Source: Anarhynchus alexandrinus
Taxonomy: Eukaryota > Chordata > Aves > Charadriiformes > Charadriidae
Assembly: GCA_008711295.1 (NCBI GenBank)
Contig: VUYV01000062.1
Location: 1,270,025 to 1,334,024, forward strand
Length of the DNA: 64,000 nucleotides
Reading direction: 5' to 3'
Both the position numbers and the translations under genes were made by a program. Below, in pieces: positions 43,901-55,945 of the stretch. The notes beneath the pieces were generated by a model. That model was given only the letters and a program-made list of their open reading frames with translations. It was not told the origin of the DNA and did no database searches. Each line of letters starts with the position of its first letter. Position 1 is the first letter of the stretch.

Positions 43901-46900
43901 AATTACTGTCATCTAGGTGCTAGTGCTTAGTAAAGCAAGGACTATCAAACCCATTTTGCCAAAATCCAATATGAACTGCTGCTCTCAAAGAAAGAAGGTC
44001 ACCCAACCAAGAGCACTTCATAACAAAAGCGATGAAACAAAACAAAAACCTCCAAAACACACGCGCATTCTTACAAAGGAGTGTTTTAAAAAGACAACAT
44101 TCACCCCTAAAGACCATTCCCTTATTGCTATCTGAAAGCTGAAGTGAAGTCTCTTTCCTAAACAAGGAGCCGATAAGGTTTGCAGCATCTCAGAATTACT
44201 TCTAGAAATACGGGAAGCAGGAATTATTTTTAGTGCAGCTGAGAGGCCAGGCATATTTCAGGCAATCTCCCAGAGCCTGCTTCTATACCATGTGGGACAT
44301 AAACCCACAAACTATGAAAGAACCCAAATCAGTATTGTTTTCTCAAGTGACATCCATTATCCCTCATCTGAGAAAATTAACACGTGTATCCAGAAGCTCA
44401 ATAAACTAAGCTCAGAGCTAAAAGTCTAGGATTAACTCTTTCTGCGGCACAATATATGCCATCTTTTAAGTCAGCAAACTGATAATATATTCTATTTTAT
44501 ATTCGGTGCTTCTGCCATTTAAAGCAAACAGGAGCACCAAAATACATTAACGCTCAAGCATAGTTTCAAAACATTACAGTACACAGGGTAATCGAGAATT
44601 TCCAAATTCCGAACAGCTACAGAGATATAAAAAGGGAGATACAGAAGGGCCATTAGACCAACACATGCTGGTTTGGGTAGCATTAGGAAGAGTGTCACAA
44701 AATGAATAAAAACCAGCTTTTGTGCAAAGTCTCCTATTTTTTTTACATCCGAGTTAACCACTGTAACTAGCAGTAAAATGCTATGAATGTTAAATATAGG
44801 CAACCTTTGTTGCTCTGCCAGCTTATTTCTACATCAAATGATCATATTTGAAGACTTCTATTCCAGGCAAGTGTTCACTACTTTTTTTCGTCTTCCTGAT
44901 CAGCCAAAAGACAGGATATTCAATGGATCACATATATTTTTGTCTTCTTTTTGCTCAGATTAACAAATTGGGCAGTCCATGAATCTGAATGGTACTTATT
45001 CTGAAGAGTTAAGCACGGATATTTAGAATGATTGATCAAGCTGAATTTCCTACCTAAGTACATAGAAAACACCAGGCAGGTATTAATTCCAGACTGAGTT
45101 TTACTACAGTGCACACATGGCCCCACACTCTGACATGCTAACATACCCTACCAGGTACGCAGAACAAAAGCAAAGCAGGCTTTTCTTGACCCACCAAGTA
45201 CATTGTACTTGTTCCCAAATAATGTTCTGGGATGGGTAACTTAGGAAAGCAGTGAAGAGCCACAGTTTGTGACATTAACATAGGAACAGTCAGGCGACTT
45301 TCTGCAGTCCACGTTTTATTCTTCCAAGCATCGCAGAAACAGATCTTGCATCTGGTGGCATGTCCTTCTCGGGGACATTCTGCTAACTAGCTACCCAGCA
45401 AGAGCGCAGGAAACACGACGTCTGCAGAACAGTGAATTCTGATAATAATCTGATCGTTACCCCAGCGCTTTAAAAATTGGACCCCCTGGCAAGAAGCCAA
45501 AATAAAACATCAAAGGGAGCCTCCACAAGCGGGGCTTAGAATCAACATTCGGGTGAGAGCCCATCACCTACTTACCCTGACAGCAGGCAAGAAAAGTTGG
45601 AGACATCTGCTTGGAGGCCAGGGGTCAGGCTGGTCGGGGCCCGCGCAGCACAGCACAGGATGGGAATGTGTGTGTGTATGGGGTGTACGTGCCCAGGCTT
45701 TGGTAGTAAGGGGGCTGCAGGGAGGGGGGGACTTCTGTGAGAAAAGGTCAGGGGCTACCCTGTGCTGGATGCAGACGGCTCCACAACAGACCCACCACTG
45801 ACTGACCATCACTGGACTGACCACAACCCCCATTTTCCAGCCCTCTATGTGGCATAAATTAAAATTAATTTAATTTTCCCCAAGTTGAGTCTGTTTTGCC
45901 GATGACAGTAATTGCTAAGCAAACTCCCTGTCTTTATCTTTACTCACAAGCTTTTTCACCTTATTTTCTCTGCCTGTCCTGTTGAGGAGGGGGATTAACC
46001 CACCACAGTGTAGCAGACTGCAAAAGCCTCCCCAAAATAAGAAAGATTAAGCAATACCTGCACCTATGTGTTTGTAGGCCTGAATTTATTGCTTGCCTGA
46101 GAGTATGTATACCATTAAAAACATTTTTACTGGTAATGTGGAATGCAAGGACTTGCAAACAGAATATACCACCGAACTCCCAAACTGGATGCTCTGGTTA
46201 TCATCATGAAGGTCTCAAGGTCACTGCTGCCTGCACGCTAGTTAGGTATGCATCTTATCTCGGCTGTGTTGGGGTTCACCTGTGCTGAGGGGTGACTGAG
46301 ATGGGTGACCTTTTTCATGGAAGAAGGCAGCAGCAAGTTGTTCCACAGATAGCTTAGAGAGAAAAACAGTACATCAGCAAATGTACCACATGAAACACTG
46401 CCCAGACTGATTCAAAGACAGGTTTCTGTGTGTGCTGAAGCACTGGGGGCCAAAAAGCAAGAAGGCTTCTAAGTTGCTGCAATTTTTAGAAATCAAAAAT
46501 CCGTCAATGAAAGAGAAACCTCCATACTTTTTTCCTATAAAATAACTTTGATTTCTTGGAAAAATCAATAAGAGTTGATTACTGAAAATGGCAACATGAA
46601 CATAAACACCCTTCAGGCATCTCTCAAGTACCTCTGCAAATCACACGGCAGTGGTAGGCACATACTACTGCTGCTAATCGCATCCTCTCCCACTCTCCCA
46701 TACAACAGATGAACTTTCTGAAGTTGCAGTGGATGAAGGAACTTACAAGCTGAAAACAGTGCCTTCACTAAACTTCACTTAAAGATGAGTGTTTTGACAC
46801 AAAGCATTTGTCAGGCACTCTGCAAAACAGCCTTCAAAACGGTACTCGTAACTACGTTCCAACTTCCAGCAAGGGAGGGAAGGGGACAGGATCATTGACT

Positions 46901-49421
46901 CTTACCATCTGACCAAGGCAACAACATGCCTGATAGAAGTTGACCTTTTTTTAATCAAGGACATACTTGCTTTTGGACTCTGAACAGAAGACACTTTGCA
47001 GAGACCCACGTTCATTCTCCTACAAGGATGTGACAGAGCCTTGTGGATGTCTGGTATGATCAAAAGGAAACATGGCAATAATATGTCAAATCACAAAATA
47101 TTACAGCCTCTTCCCAATTCAAGTGTGTGCAGGATTCCACTCATCCATGGGGTTCAACTGGGGAATACTTTTACCAACACACGGCCCCTTAAAAATGAAG
47201 GTTTTCTTTTTATTTTTTTATCACAATTGCTTGTTATTCGTAATTACTTTTTACTTCTGTTGCAGTATGAAGCTTAACCTGACTTCTGCTGGGAGAATAC
47301 AAGTCATGAAGGTGGTTTCCTTTTTGACAATAGGCAAACCTTTTCTTGTAAGTAGGAAGGGGGAACCAGGGCCACCTTCCCATCCATACCAGCAGAATTA
47401 GCTCTTGACAACAAATCATTGTGTTCCTTCTTGATGTTGATGCCTATCTTTGCGTCAAATCCTTCATGACTAAGCAACATGTAAATAAACAACAGAGAAG
47501 GGGTAGGACCATACAGTGCAGCTATTTGATAAAGAAAAACTACGAAACTATCTTTTCCCATGGACTTCTTAAAGCAAGGTTTTGGAAAAAGATATATTGA
47601 GTCTTATGGGCAGAAACAGGTGCTCAATGGCCCACAATAAGGACATTTAACTTCTTTCGTGAATCCAAACCAAACATTTTCAAACATAATAATTTCAGCA
47701 GACACATGAGAAAATTGAAATTTTCTTAACAGTTGTTCTGTTAAGTCAGACATTTTGTTTCTCATAATGCCGCATCTACGAGCTAATGCAAGCCATAACC
47801 CTGAAGGAAGCCATCCATTTCACATTAGCTATATCCTCCCCATCTCATCCATGGTTTTTTTTTTTTTACTATGAAACAGCAACATCAAGAGACAGCTCTG
47901 TGCTTCCTCACAGTTGCACCCCACTAACACAAGGATTTACCGCTGCACTGAGGGAGCCATATGGAGCCATAGTGCTCTTCTTTACCGTCCCCTTTTCCTA
48001 TTAAAGCTGAGACATTTAGCGGGCAGTTCCCCTTAAGACACACATGCATCTACAAACATCTGGCAACTCAAGAGCCAGCGGCTCTTGGTATGTTCCATAA
48101 TTTCTCAGGTTTAACCTGTGTTTCAGCTTGGATCCAGGCTGTCAGTGATTTCCAGAAGTAAGAGCTACAGCACTCGCCCGATAACATTTTCATCTGTGCA
48201 GACAAGCTGTCTGCAGTTGTAAACAGGAGTATAACTCTGCTCACGCATATTTCTAGGCATTAGAAAGCACAAGTCTAAAGAGGCGGCTCCGCAATCTCAG
48301 TTCATTAGAACATACCCTGTCATTCCATCGGGAATATTTATTATGATGGACCATAATCCACTTAAGATCTTCTGAGAAAGTCTGTCAGTCTTTAACAACT
48401 TTGATTCCAGACGTTCGATGGCAACAGGGAGGAAAATTCATAGAGAGAAAGCAACTTCCACAAAAATCTCCCTTTACAAACCTGCACGCCCTGTGTTAGC
48501 AGACACGATCATCACTTATTTGTACCTATCAACTTTGATGATAATTGCAACCCACTTGACACGTCTGTTGAAAGGCAGTATTGCCAACAAGAAATCTGAT
48601 AAATATTCAACAAAATCTAAATTCAATAATCCTATTTATCTTGAAGTCACCATCTCTAAAACTGTTTCAAAATATTTGTGTGTTAAAGAGAGAGGGAGGG
48701 GGAGAAGGGAACCCTGCTTCTTAAACCAAACTGACTGAATCACTGCATTAATGAACACAACTTTTTTTTTATATTTCAAGTTCAGTGAAAGAATGCCATC
48801 TATGCAAAATTTTGATCCCACATTACAAAATAATTACATGATAATTACATGAGCATTAAGATGTCTACCCCCCGAGTAAAGCCACTGCACCCAACCGCTA
48901 ACTAAGGCAGGCCTGGAATGTTTCAGCTTATTAAGGAGAAATCCAGCATTGAGCAAAACCTCCAGCTGAAGCAGATTTCCACTCTTTTACTCCTCTGATT
49001 TCTAATTAATAATTAAAACATGTTCCTTTCTTTGGAAACCCAATTAGACTTGCGCATCAGCCTGAAAACAAACTTTTTTTAGTAGCTAAGCTACTTCTCA
49101 TGGTTTAATGGGGCGGCAGGAGTGTTTTCTACACAGCTCCACTGACACAATTCATTTATTTCTTTCCATTCTACAATGGATATTGTAATCCATCCCCAAC
49201 AATATAAACATTACATTTGCACAGCTAATTAGGATGTTGGCAGTGTGAATTAGTGACCCTCTGATTTCTTCCAGTCAGGGCTGCCCCTGCTGCCTGCACT
49301 CCTTAGGATTCACAATTAGGCAATTATATTTTCAGCGTCTTTTTTCCACTCTAATCCTACCTCTTTCCTCACATTCAGTATGACTCTACGCACCAAATGA
49401 AGAGTTGTGTTGTTTATTTTT

Positions 49422-49461
49422 GGGGTGGGGAGCAGGGGAAGGAAGGGTGGGAGGGAGGGAG
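49422..49461 (+). other. G-quadruplex-forming motif
   Basis: Seven runs of three or more G are separated by loops of one to six bases (gggg-t-gggg-agca-gggg-aaggaa-ggg-t-ggg-a-ggg-a-ggg). This meets the standard G3+N1-7 pattern on the plus strand, which is antisense to ZNF423. It lies about 275 bp upstream of the CR1 fragment. Confidence 0.7.
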
Positions 49462-49735
49462 GCAAGCAAAGTGTGTCATGTTCAATCCTTTTCCCTTTCA
49501 ACCTCTGCTAACTCGACATCAGAGAATGATAGAGGGTCCAGGAGACTGCAAATTATCTCCATAAATGTTTTAAAGAAGTGATTATGCAGAGTAGGTAGGA
49601 GATATATTCCGACTGGGAGTGAAGCAAAGGGAAAGAGGGACAAAATAAATAAATCCTGTCCCCGGGTGCAGCGGGTTAGTACTGAACCTCCATGCAGGGC
49701 TGCGGTCACCGAGCTGTCCCCGGCCACAGGACGAT

Positions 49736-50060
49736 GACAAATTGGAGAGAATTCAGAAGAGGGCAACAGAAGTGATTAATGGGCTGGATGGACTGATTTA
49801 TGAGGAAAGGTTAAAAGGTCTAATTATATGTATCTTTGTTAAAGAACAGCTAAGGAGGGTGCAGGAACTGCTTACATGGAGTTCACGTATGGTAAACACT
49901 CTCACTGCATTCCACCGAGCACGTTGGGAAGGGCCGGAGGAGATCAGAAAACAAAATTTTACGCTAGACACCAGGAAGACATCCGCAATAAACATTAGAA
50001 AAGTGCTGTTTCCAACGGGAAGGACTAGCAACCTCATCAGTCGAGAGCTGTAATGGACAA
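49736..50060 (+). mobile_element. CR1-like LINE fragment, 3' end of ORF2
   Basis: The plus-strand translation MERIQKRATEVINGLDG, then YEERLKGL, matches the end of CR1 reverse-transcriptase proteins (family pattern VQRRATKMI-GL-LSYEERL). Further on, LDTRK matches the usual LDIRK block. The nucleotide sequence keeps other CR1 landmarks such as cagaagagggcaac and caggaagac. It is diverged and internally shortened, has no terminal octamer repeats, and carries a stop just after the last match. It is an old, inactive insertion. Confidence 0.75.
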
Positions 50061-51599
50061 AGCACTAAGAAAATACACTGCAGGGGATAATGTCTGTTTT
50101 AATGTTGATGCTTGTTTAACCCACTGACTAATGTACGCTGTGGAGACATCGCATCTTTGTTAAAGCACAGTATACATCTCCAAGTTCTCCTCTGCTGTGA
50201 GAAGTTCACCACTAAAATCACTTATTATTAAAGGCACTGTAAACATTTTGGGCCCAGTACATGCCACCCTGTGTCAGCTCCTGATCCAACGCTGAGGAAC
50301 GCAGAAGATCTGAGAGCACCAGTGACTGCAAAATTAAATCTCTTTGTTCTCAAATGGTCTCAAATGCTAACCTAATGGTTTCAAAGTTCTGTAATCAAAA
50401 CAAACAAAACCCACCACCCCCCAACTTCGACCACTTTGCAGAATAAAACTGTTCTCTATTTTCTTCTTTAAATACAGAGTCACTTTTATGTCCTAGGAAA
50501 TCAAGTGTTTAAGAGCAAATTAACCTTGGCATTTGTGTGACTGAAGAACAAAAATAAATCAAGAGAACTAAACTGTTAGAAGTAATGAACCCGATACTTT
50601 TACTTATACCCAAGAAAATTAGGAATACTGCCATTGAATTAAGCCAATGGAAATACACTGAAGTAGAACTGGTATAAATTAGCAGAGGACCAAGCCAAAC
50701 ATAACCAGAGTGACACATTTCCAGGCCATGTGCAGAGCTCAGGCCAGGGAAAATAATTTACAGTCAGCTCATGGAGACAGGAAGCAATGATGGCAGGCGC
50801 AACGGCTCCATAGCTGCCGTAGCGCTAGCAAGCAAAGCTGGAAAATCCACGCGCTGCAGGTCCTCTCTGCAAATCGCAACAGAAACCAGTCCAGACTGTA
50901 GCACTATTGGCAAACCATTGTTTGAAGAGTAATTCCACCTCCAATTTTGCACTGCCACTATTCACAAATATAGCTATACATATTGCCTGTAGAGACGTGA
51001 AACGTTTCAACTTGTACAGCGACCTGTCCATCATCTTTCCCATGCATGAGACTACACACAGCCTCAAGCTAGCACAGCTGGACCTCCAGGTGCCAGATTA
51101 GGAGAAACCGAAAAGGTCCTTTTCCAAGAAAAATACAACACTCCTTCCCCCAACCCCTACTCACGTGCATGTGTGAGAACTAAGCAGGCTTGAGGGGCTT
51201 TATTTATTCCCTGCTACATGACCATTAAGCTCTACTGTATAGATCTGATTCTGCCAAATTCTGTCACTTAATGTTTTAGATGTAAATTATAAAAAGAGAT
51301 CAGGGTAAAAAATACAGTAGAAAACAGATGCTCTAGACTACAGGGTTGTTTTTTTTCAAAACTACTGTTTTCTTTGCAGTTAGTTATTTATTTGGTAAGT
51401 AGAGGAACGTGACAACACGTTCACTGCCATAAAAAGAAGACAATGGCTTTCCCAAGCTTTGCCATTTAAATCCATTCCCTTCCGCACTGAAGAGACGAAC
51501 AGACCCTCCCTTTGACAAACTAGACTCCCTCGCTAGACAAGGAGTGGTACACAGTAGTCAATGACACACCAGCAGCACTATATGGAGGCTCTGTGTTCT

Positions 51600-51735
51600 G
51601 CTAATGCTCTCCCAAGTGGATTAGAGAGGTAAGGAGCGCAATAGTTTTGTGCCTCAGTTTCCCCATCTGTGAAATAAGAAACATAACACTGAACTGCTTT
51701 GCAAAGTTTGTTTAAAATATTACTGTGAAATGAAA
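51600..51735 (+). mobile_element. MIR-like SINE fragment
   Basis: The stretch gcctcagtttccccatctgt at 51651-51670 is the classic conserved segment of MIR/CORE-SINE elements. It is followed, as in MIR, by an A-rich gaaataagaaa segment and a diverged ctttgcaaag segment. The tRNA-like 5' part is not clearly preserved. The fragment is old and inactive. Confidence 0.6.
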
Positions 51736-54267
51736 CAGCCTTGACAAGCGAGTATTTCAAGCTGAGCTTTCAACTGATACCACTAACGTTCAACTGAACT
51801 TTGAGTTCAACTTCTCAATTGACTCCACTAAAAAGATTTACACAAAAGCTTTACACATCCATGAAACTGAGCCCTCTTGTGTAGTTTACAGTACATTAAA
51901 TCACTATACATCAGCACAAGTTTCATGGCGCGTAGGACAGTCTGCAGAAAGCACTGAGAACAGAGAACTCTGATAAAAATCTAAAACTAAAACAACTTCA
52001 GCCCTATGGCAACTATCAAGTCACAAAATCTACATATTACAGCAACATCATTGATCTGTTTTGAATGGACCAAAGTTTGTAGTAAAGAGTACCGAGAGTC
52101 TCTCAGGAAACTTTTGAATGTCATTTTAATTTGAGATATGACAAGGCCCAATAACACTTGTTATTTTCAGCTTTAACTGGGTCTGTCACTAGTTCACTGC
52201 AACAGAAACTCAGTGATGCATTAACACTTTTCGTTACTAAATTCAAAACAGTTTCTCTTTTATCAAGGTTTCAGCCATGTTGCCTTGTTAACCCAGCTTG
52301 CCAGCACAAGCCAGCCTCCTCACAAAAATCTTAGCCCTAGAGCTATTTTTTAAAAAAAAAAATTGTCTTTGGTTGTTATTTTATGTGTTTATTTCCAGAG
52401 CATTTCCAAATTATATTTGTTTAACAGACCAGTGTATCTAAATCTTTTTAGCCACATGTATCACTCACCAACATGATTTTATTACAACGGGTATGTTATT
52501 AAAGCTTAACCTTGCACTCAGTCACTAATCAAAAACAATTCAAGCAAGCAAATCAAATGTTCCAACTTAACTAAAATCTCCTCCCTTTAAGCAACAAATA
52601 AAGCCTGGCTGGCTCACAGGGAAACTTCCATGTATCACCATACCCACAGCTCACTCAAATCAGACACATTTCTTAAATCTGCATTGAGCTGCTTGCATTT
52701 CTTCAGAACTTTAATTCCCGAATGTTGTGTTGACCTTACTGAGACTGCTGAAGTGCCAGATCTTCCGGCTGCAGCCATATCAAGATTCATTTATGGCAAG
52801 TGTACGAAGTGAAGTTGCTGTAACACGCAGGCACGCGGCTCGGAACAAACACACCAGCAAAAGGATCAGGCATTCAGACGCTGAGATGCGTCTTCCACTA
52901 ATGCTGGCAATGCTATATCTCACGTAAGTGCTAGTGCTAATGAGTAGTACGTTAAGCTACTTAACCAGTGGAAGAGGAGAAAATGATAAAATCTTACATA
53001 CATATAGGAAGGTTGATTTCATTGAGACACCACCTAGGTTTTCAAATCCCTCCTCCAGCAGAAGCAGAATCAATCATTGAGTGCTCATTTTCGGACAGTA
53101 GGAGACCATGCCTTCACTCGGAAAATACGAGCCCCTAAACCACTGCTGCGCCAGCGAAATGCCTCAGCAGCGGGGACACCTGTGCCCCTCCACGCTGGAA
53201 TCTGCCGCCGAGTTATGGCAGGTAGACAGGCTTCACCGGCGGATTACCAGTCCTCATCATCCTGATGAAGGCGAGCGCAGTGTAAGCGCCGCCGGTTTTC
53301 ACCACTTCTCCTTGTGACAGAAGACGGAACAAATTCTTTTCCGTAAATGCAAGTTTAAAATTTATATTATAACACCGAATCCACCAAAGCTGCCAAGAGA
53401 CATTGAACTCATGGGATCTGTGAAAGTTTTTCACACCTGTGTTTTTCTCCTGTGCCTAATATTATGGGAGGCATTTTGGAGGATTTTACAATGCAAGTTT
53501 CAATGAGACACTTACAGTCTCCCTCAGGCAAATTGTCACAGCTGCAGAGGTCTGCTACCCAGCTGCCAATCAAGGCAGGCAGGGAGTATGTGCAGTGAAA
53601 TCACAAAAAAGGCAGGCTTCATTAGACTGCTGAAACCTAACTAGAGGCTATCTGGGCATGCTCGAGCCCTTAAAACAGGATTGCTTTAGAAAGGGGAATT
53701 TTTTTCTTTCTTTTCCAACTCAAGAAAAGGCTCTAATACTCATCGAGGAATGTGTTGGTGCCAACTTTCCCCTTTCCAATTTCAATGTTTGTTTTGCTCT
53801 GTCTAAAAAAAGAAATTACATCGCCCTATAAGCCTTTATTATTAGATTAGTTGATATAGTTGGAAAAAGTGGACAAGATTACTGGTTCCATGTTCCTTTG
53901 CCAGATCTTAGAAGTGTGCCTACTTTTTCCAACTCTAGAATCTGCTCCAGTAAAATATTATTTCTCTCTACAACCTTTCCTTCCTTTATTTCCTTGGAGC
54001 ACTACAGCTAAAAAAACCTGCTGGTATTAAAGACAAACTGTACTGGAAGAACTGGAAGAGAACTTTTCCTCCTTCACTCCTAACTCGGAAATATTCTGAG
54101 GGAACCGATTGAATTAGACAAAAAGAGAGATCTGCAGACAAGGACAAACACACAGAAGTTCAGCCCAAATGATAATCAAGTGGGAAATTTAAAAACACAT
54201 GGAAACAAGTGGCATATTGTAAGCCATTTAGCAAAGTTAATTATAGGTATTCACTACATCTGGTCTT

Positions 54268-54392
54268 GGCCCCTATTCAGCAAAGTATTTAAGCATGTGC
54301 CCAGGTTTAAGCAAGCGCAGGCTGAGAAGCCTACGTGGCCAGTCACGTGCTGAAGTTAGGCATCTGCTGAAGTACTTTGCTGATGCAGGACC
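54268..54392. mobile_element. Palindromic MITE remnant (hAT-like)
   Basis: The left arm ggcccctattcagcaaagta with ttaagcatgtgc pairs with the right arm, whose reverse complement begins ggtcctgcatcagcaaagta and continues cttcagcagatgcc. Arms of about 45 bp surround a short centre over 125 bp. The gcaaagta-ttaagcatgtgc motif is typical of non-autonomous DNA transposon palindromes common in reptile and bird genomes. No clear target-site duplication remains. Confidence 0.65.
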
Positions 54393-54748
54393 GTAACATA
54401 TAACAAGAAGCTCCCTGAAAGTTATCTAATAAACAGCTGTTATTTTAAGAACTACACAAACATAACACACTACATCCTTAAAAGAGTTGGTGTCATGAGG
54501 GTATAAATCCACATCTAAAATTGTTTCAGGCATAGAGGTGTGTGTGCATATGTATTTTGTGAATGAAAATAAAAAGGCAGGCATTAAATTAAAACATAAT
54601 CAGACACATTGAGCTGCATATTATCCTCTATTACCACACTCAACCTTTGCTATCCTCACTGCTTCTTTGTTATTTCTTATTGACAATTTGGTGTATTTTG
54701 CCTGAAGTTAATTCTCCCAGGAAAACAGGGACAATGTTTTGGGGTTTT

Positions 54749-54764
54749 GTTTGTTTGTTTGTTT
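54749..54764 (+). repeat. (GTTT)4 simple repeat
   Basis: Four perfect GTTT units lie in a T/G-rich stretch just upstream of the duplicated segment at 54816. Confidence 0.9.
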
Positions 54765-54815
54765 GGGTTTTTTTAATTTGTGCCCATTTAGATCTGCTTC
54801 TGAACATGGAAAATC

Positions 54816-54942
54816 GTGACAAAATGTTCAAACATTAATGAGCAGACCTCAAATTTTCTGAATTTCCAGANAGTGACAAAATGTTCAAACATTAATGTTT
54901 AAGTGGCTGAACAGCAGACCTCAAATTTTCTGAATTTCCAGA
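54816..54942 (+). repeat. Near-identical direct repeat flanking an ambiguous base
   Basis: Copy 1 is 54816-54870 and copy 2 is 54873-54942. Both begin gtgacaaaatgttcaaac and end aattttctgaatttccaga. Copy 2 has 15 extra bases (54898-54912) in the middle. An N at 54871 separates the copies. Apart from that indel they appear identical, which suggests failed overlap merging at a sequence gap more than an old tandem duplication. Confidence 0.85.
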
Positions 54943-54979
54943 TAGTCACAAATCCTGCTAAAATAAAAGGCACTGGGGA

Positions 54980-55560
54980 AAGCTGAGGGCCCCCCCCGCC
55001 ATGGTATTTAGAGTTAAACTGGGTGCGGGTGCCTCTAATCCTGATGCTGAAAATTCTGGGCAACCTATTTACAATCCCAGGCGTATTTCCCGAGCGAATT
55101 GTGCTGTGATGACTGAACCTTGCAAATGTCAGCGGGCCGGCTCGGGCAGGGCGCAGGCAGCAGAAGCGGAGCCATTGTTGCTGGGGCCCGCAGGGAGGAG
55201 GTGCCGCCAAGGCAGATGGGACGGCGCTAATGCGGTGCCTCCCCAGGGCAGCCCCCCGGCTTCCCCCCGGGGACGGGGGCTCTGCCGGCACCACCTGCCT
55301 CCCTGGGGCTGTGGGGGCCACCCCGCGCTGCATGGCGTGGCTCGGGGTGATGTGTGCCACCCTGAAAAGCACAGCATAGGGGTGTCGCATGTGCCGCGCC
55401 AGACAGCCTGGCAAGAAGTGTCCTCCCAGATGGTGTGGGCAGAGGGGTTCCTGCATGTGCCACCTCAGGTGGTCAGGCAGGAGAGTGCTCCAGCCTCCAG
55501 GACCCGGGGCAGGGTGCCACGAGTGCCACCCTCCTTGGCTGGGTGAGGCTGAGGGCAGCT
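54980..55560. other. GC-rich block with CpG-rich core
   Basis: This roughly 580-bp block is markedly GC-richer than its flanks, with CpG density highest at 55130-55350. Both strands have long Gly/Pro/Arg/His-rich frames of up to about 185 codons, as expected by chance in GC-rich DNA. It begins just after the ambiguous base at 54871, so base quality here deserves caution. Confidence 0.35.
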
Positions 55561-55924
55561 ACTCCGTTTGCGTGTCCTGTGATGAGGATGCAGCGCACGG
55601 AGACGTAACGGGCTTATGTGATTTCAAGACAACAATAAGAACCTCTAGCCCTTCTCTCCTGCTTATGTTACTAATAACCTCCATATTGTCATCTATCCTA
55701 CCTGAGCTAACAGTTTATAAACCGCCACCCGCAGCTTGTCCCTTATAGTTTATTAACATACACTAATAAACAGTATGCTTCACTCCCACTGTGCTGCCAA
55801 GTGAAGCCAGTCAGAATAACTGCATTAGCTTTACTGTTCTTTCTCAGCACATTTTTCCCACATGGGAACAATTAGGACAAACTCCCTCCAGATCATATTT
55901 AGAGATCCATCATATTTGCAGGAA

Positions 55925-55945
55925 AATAATAATAATAATAATAAT
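55925..55945 (+). repeat. (AAT)7 microsatellite
   Basis: Seven perfect AAT units follow a short A-run. No function is indicated. Confidence 0.95.

Noticed and set aside
45564..45833. Minus-strand frame followed by a GGGTAAGT donor-like site at about 45574
   Set aside because: The encoded peptide shows no match to the ZNF423 N-terminus, and no paired acceptor or homology supports an exon.
51790..51850. Possible third MITE-like segment (gttcaacttctcaattgactcc, then gatttacacaaaagctttacac)
   Set aside because: Some resemblance to amniote MITE arms, but no pairing second arm could be found, so it is not supported.
54899..55456. 185-codon minus-strand frame and 181-codon plus-strand frame
   Set aside because: They are mutually antisense and low complexity, and the minus-strand frame ends inside the duplicated segment beside the ambiguous base.
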